Assembly: GCA_012270625.1 (NCBI GenBank)
Contig: JAAXHZ010000036.1
Coordinates: 1-13,900, forward strand
Reading direction: 5' to 3'
Length of the DNA: 13,900 nt
DNA from: Dehalococcoidia bacterium
Lineage (GTDB): Bacteria; Chloroflexota; Dehalococcoidia; SAR202; UBA11138
In this document: piece by piece, positions 13,785 through 13,900 of the stretch
Position numbering within the stretch: the stretch's first letter is position 1
Layout: each line of letters starts with the position of its first letter
Position numbers and translations under genes: made by a program
The notes under the pieces: model-generated
What the model was told of the DNA's origin: nothing
The model's input: the letters and a program-made list of their open reading frames with translations, nothing else
Databases searched by the model: none

Positions 13785-13830
13785 TTCTACGCAGTCGTTC
13801 ACAACGGCCTTGTACACTCTCAGTTCGTAT

Positions 13831-13900
13831 GCCCCTGTAGCTCAGGAGGATAGAGCACCGGTTTCCTAAACCGGGTGCCCCGGTTCGAGTCCGGGCAGGG
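13831..13900 (+). tRNA. tRNA-Arg, anticodon CCU (3' end cut by window edge)
   Basis: A cloverleaf can be drawn by hand. Acceptor 5' strand GCCCCTG (13831-13837) pairs with CAGGG at 13896-13900, the last two pairs, discriminator and CCA lying outside. D stem is GCTC/GAGC. The anticodon stem CCGGT/ACCGG encloses loop TTCCTAA, so the anticodon is CCU and reads AGG (Arg). The variable loop is 4 nt (GTGC), and the T arm is CCCGG-TTCGAGT-CCGGG. All stems are fully paired, so the gene appears functional. Confidence 0.95.

Noticed and set aside
1..13900. CRISPR arrays, transposases, integrases, phage or toxin-antitoxin genes
   Set aside because: No regularly spaced direct repeats and no proteins of these types were found on either strand. 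The tRNA at the right edge could serve as an attachment site, but the window ends there.

Overview
The window is a dense bacterial chromosomal segment of moderately high G+C. All complete genes run on the + strand; only the cut-off uvrA at the left edge runs the other way. No phage, insertion sequence, plasmid or CRISPR sequence is visible. The best guess is a Chloroflexota genome (Dehalococcoidia/SAR202-like). Grounds: a secreted MA-type peptidase with an N-terminal beta-sandwich and Cys/TM/poly-Arg tail of a kind I associate with Chloroflexota, inositol-lipid genes outside an obvious actinobacterial setting, an HflK/HflC pair, and frequent TTG/GTG starts. This is inference from protein character; no marker was searched.

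Layout. (1) 1-203: 5' end of uvrA on the minus strand, divergent from what follows. (2) 467-3767: an inositol-lipid block. Inositol-3-phosphate synthase makes the headgroup, a CDP-alcohol phosphotransferase would attach it to a CDP-activated lipid, and a PimA-like mannosyltransferase would glycosylate the product. Each gene has its own upstream gap with a candidate promoter, so this is a cluster rather than a tight operon. (3) 3916-7475: a secreted or anchored MA-type metallopeptidase, a soluble protein of unknown function coupled to it, and a second membrane-anchored HExxH metallopeptidase. (4) 7703-9664: hflK and hflC, SPFH proteins that in other bacteria regulate the FtsH protease. (5) 9785-10291: the rRNA-processing endonuclease ybeY. 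(6) 10420-13739: dnaX, ybaB, recR and recO in tight order, a replication and RecFOR repair operon. (7) 13831 to the right edge: tRNA-Arg(CCU), missing its last bases.

Intergenic DNA carries two different repeat-like hairpins (near 1637 and 10349), a 14-bp perfect palindrome over a candidate -35 box before the mannosyltransferase gene, and several smaller inverted repeats.

Most of the window is housekeeping. The least explained parts are the peptidase/unknown/peptidase block and the inositol-lipid cluster. I see no clear undescribed defence or mobile system.
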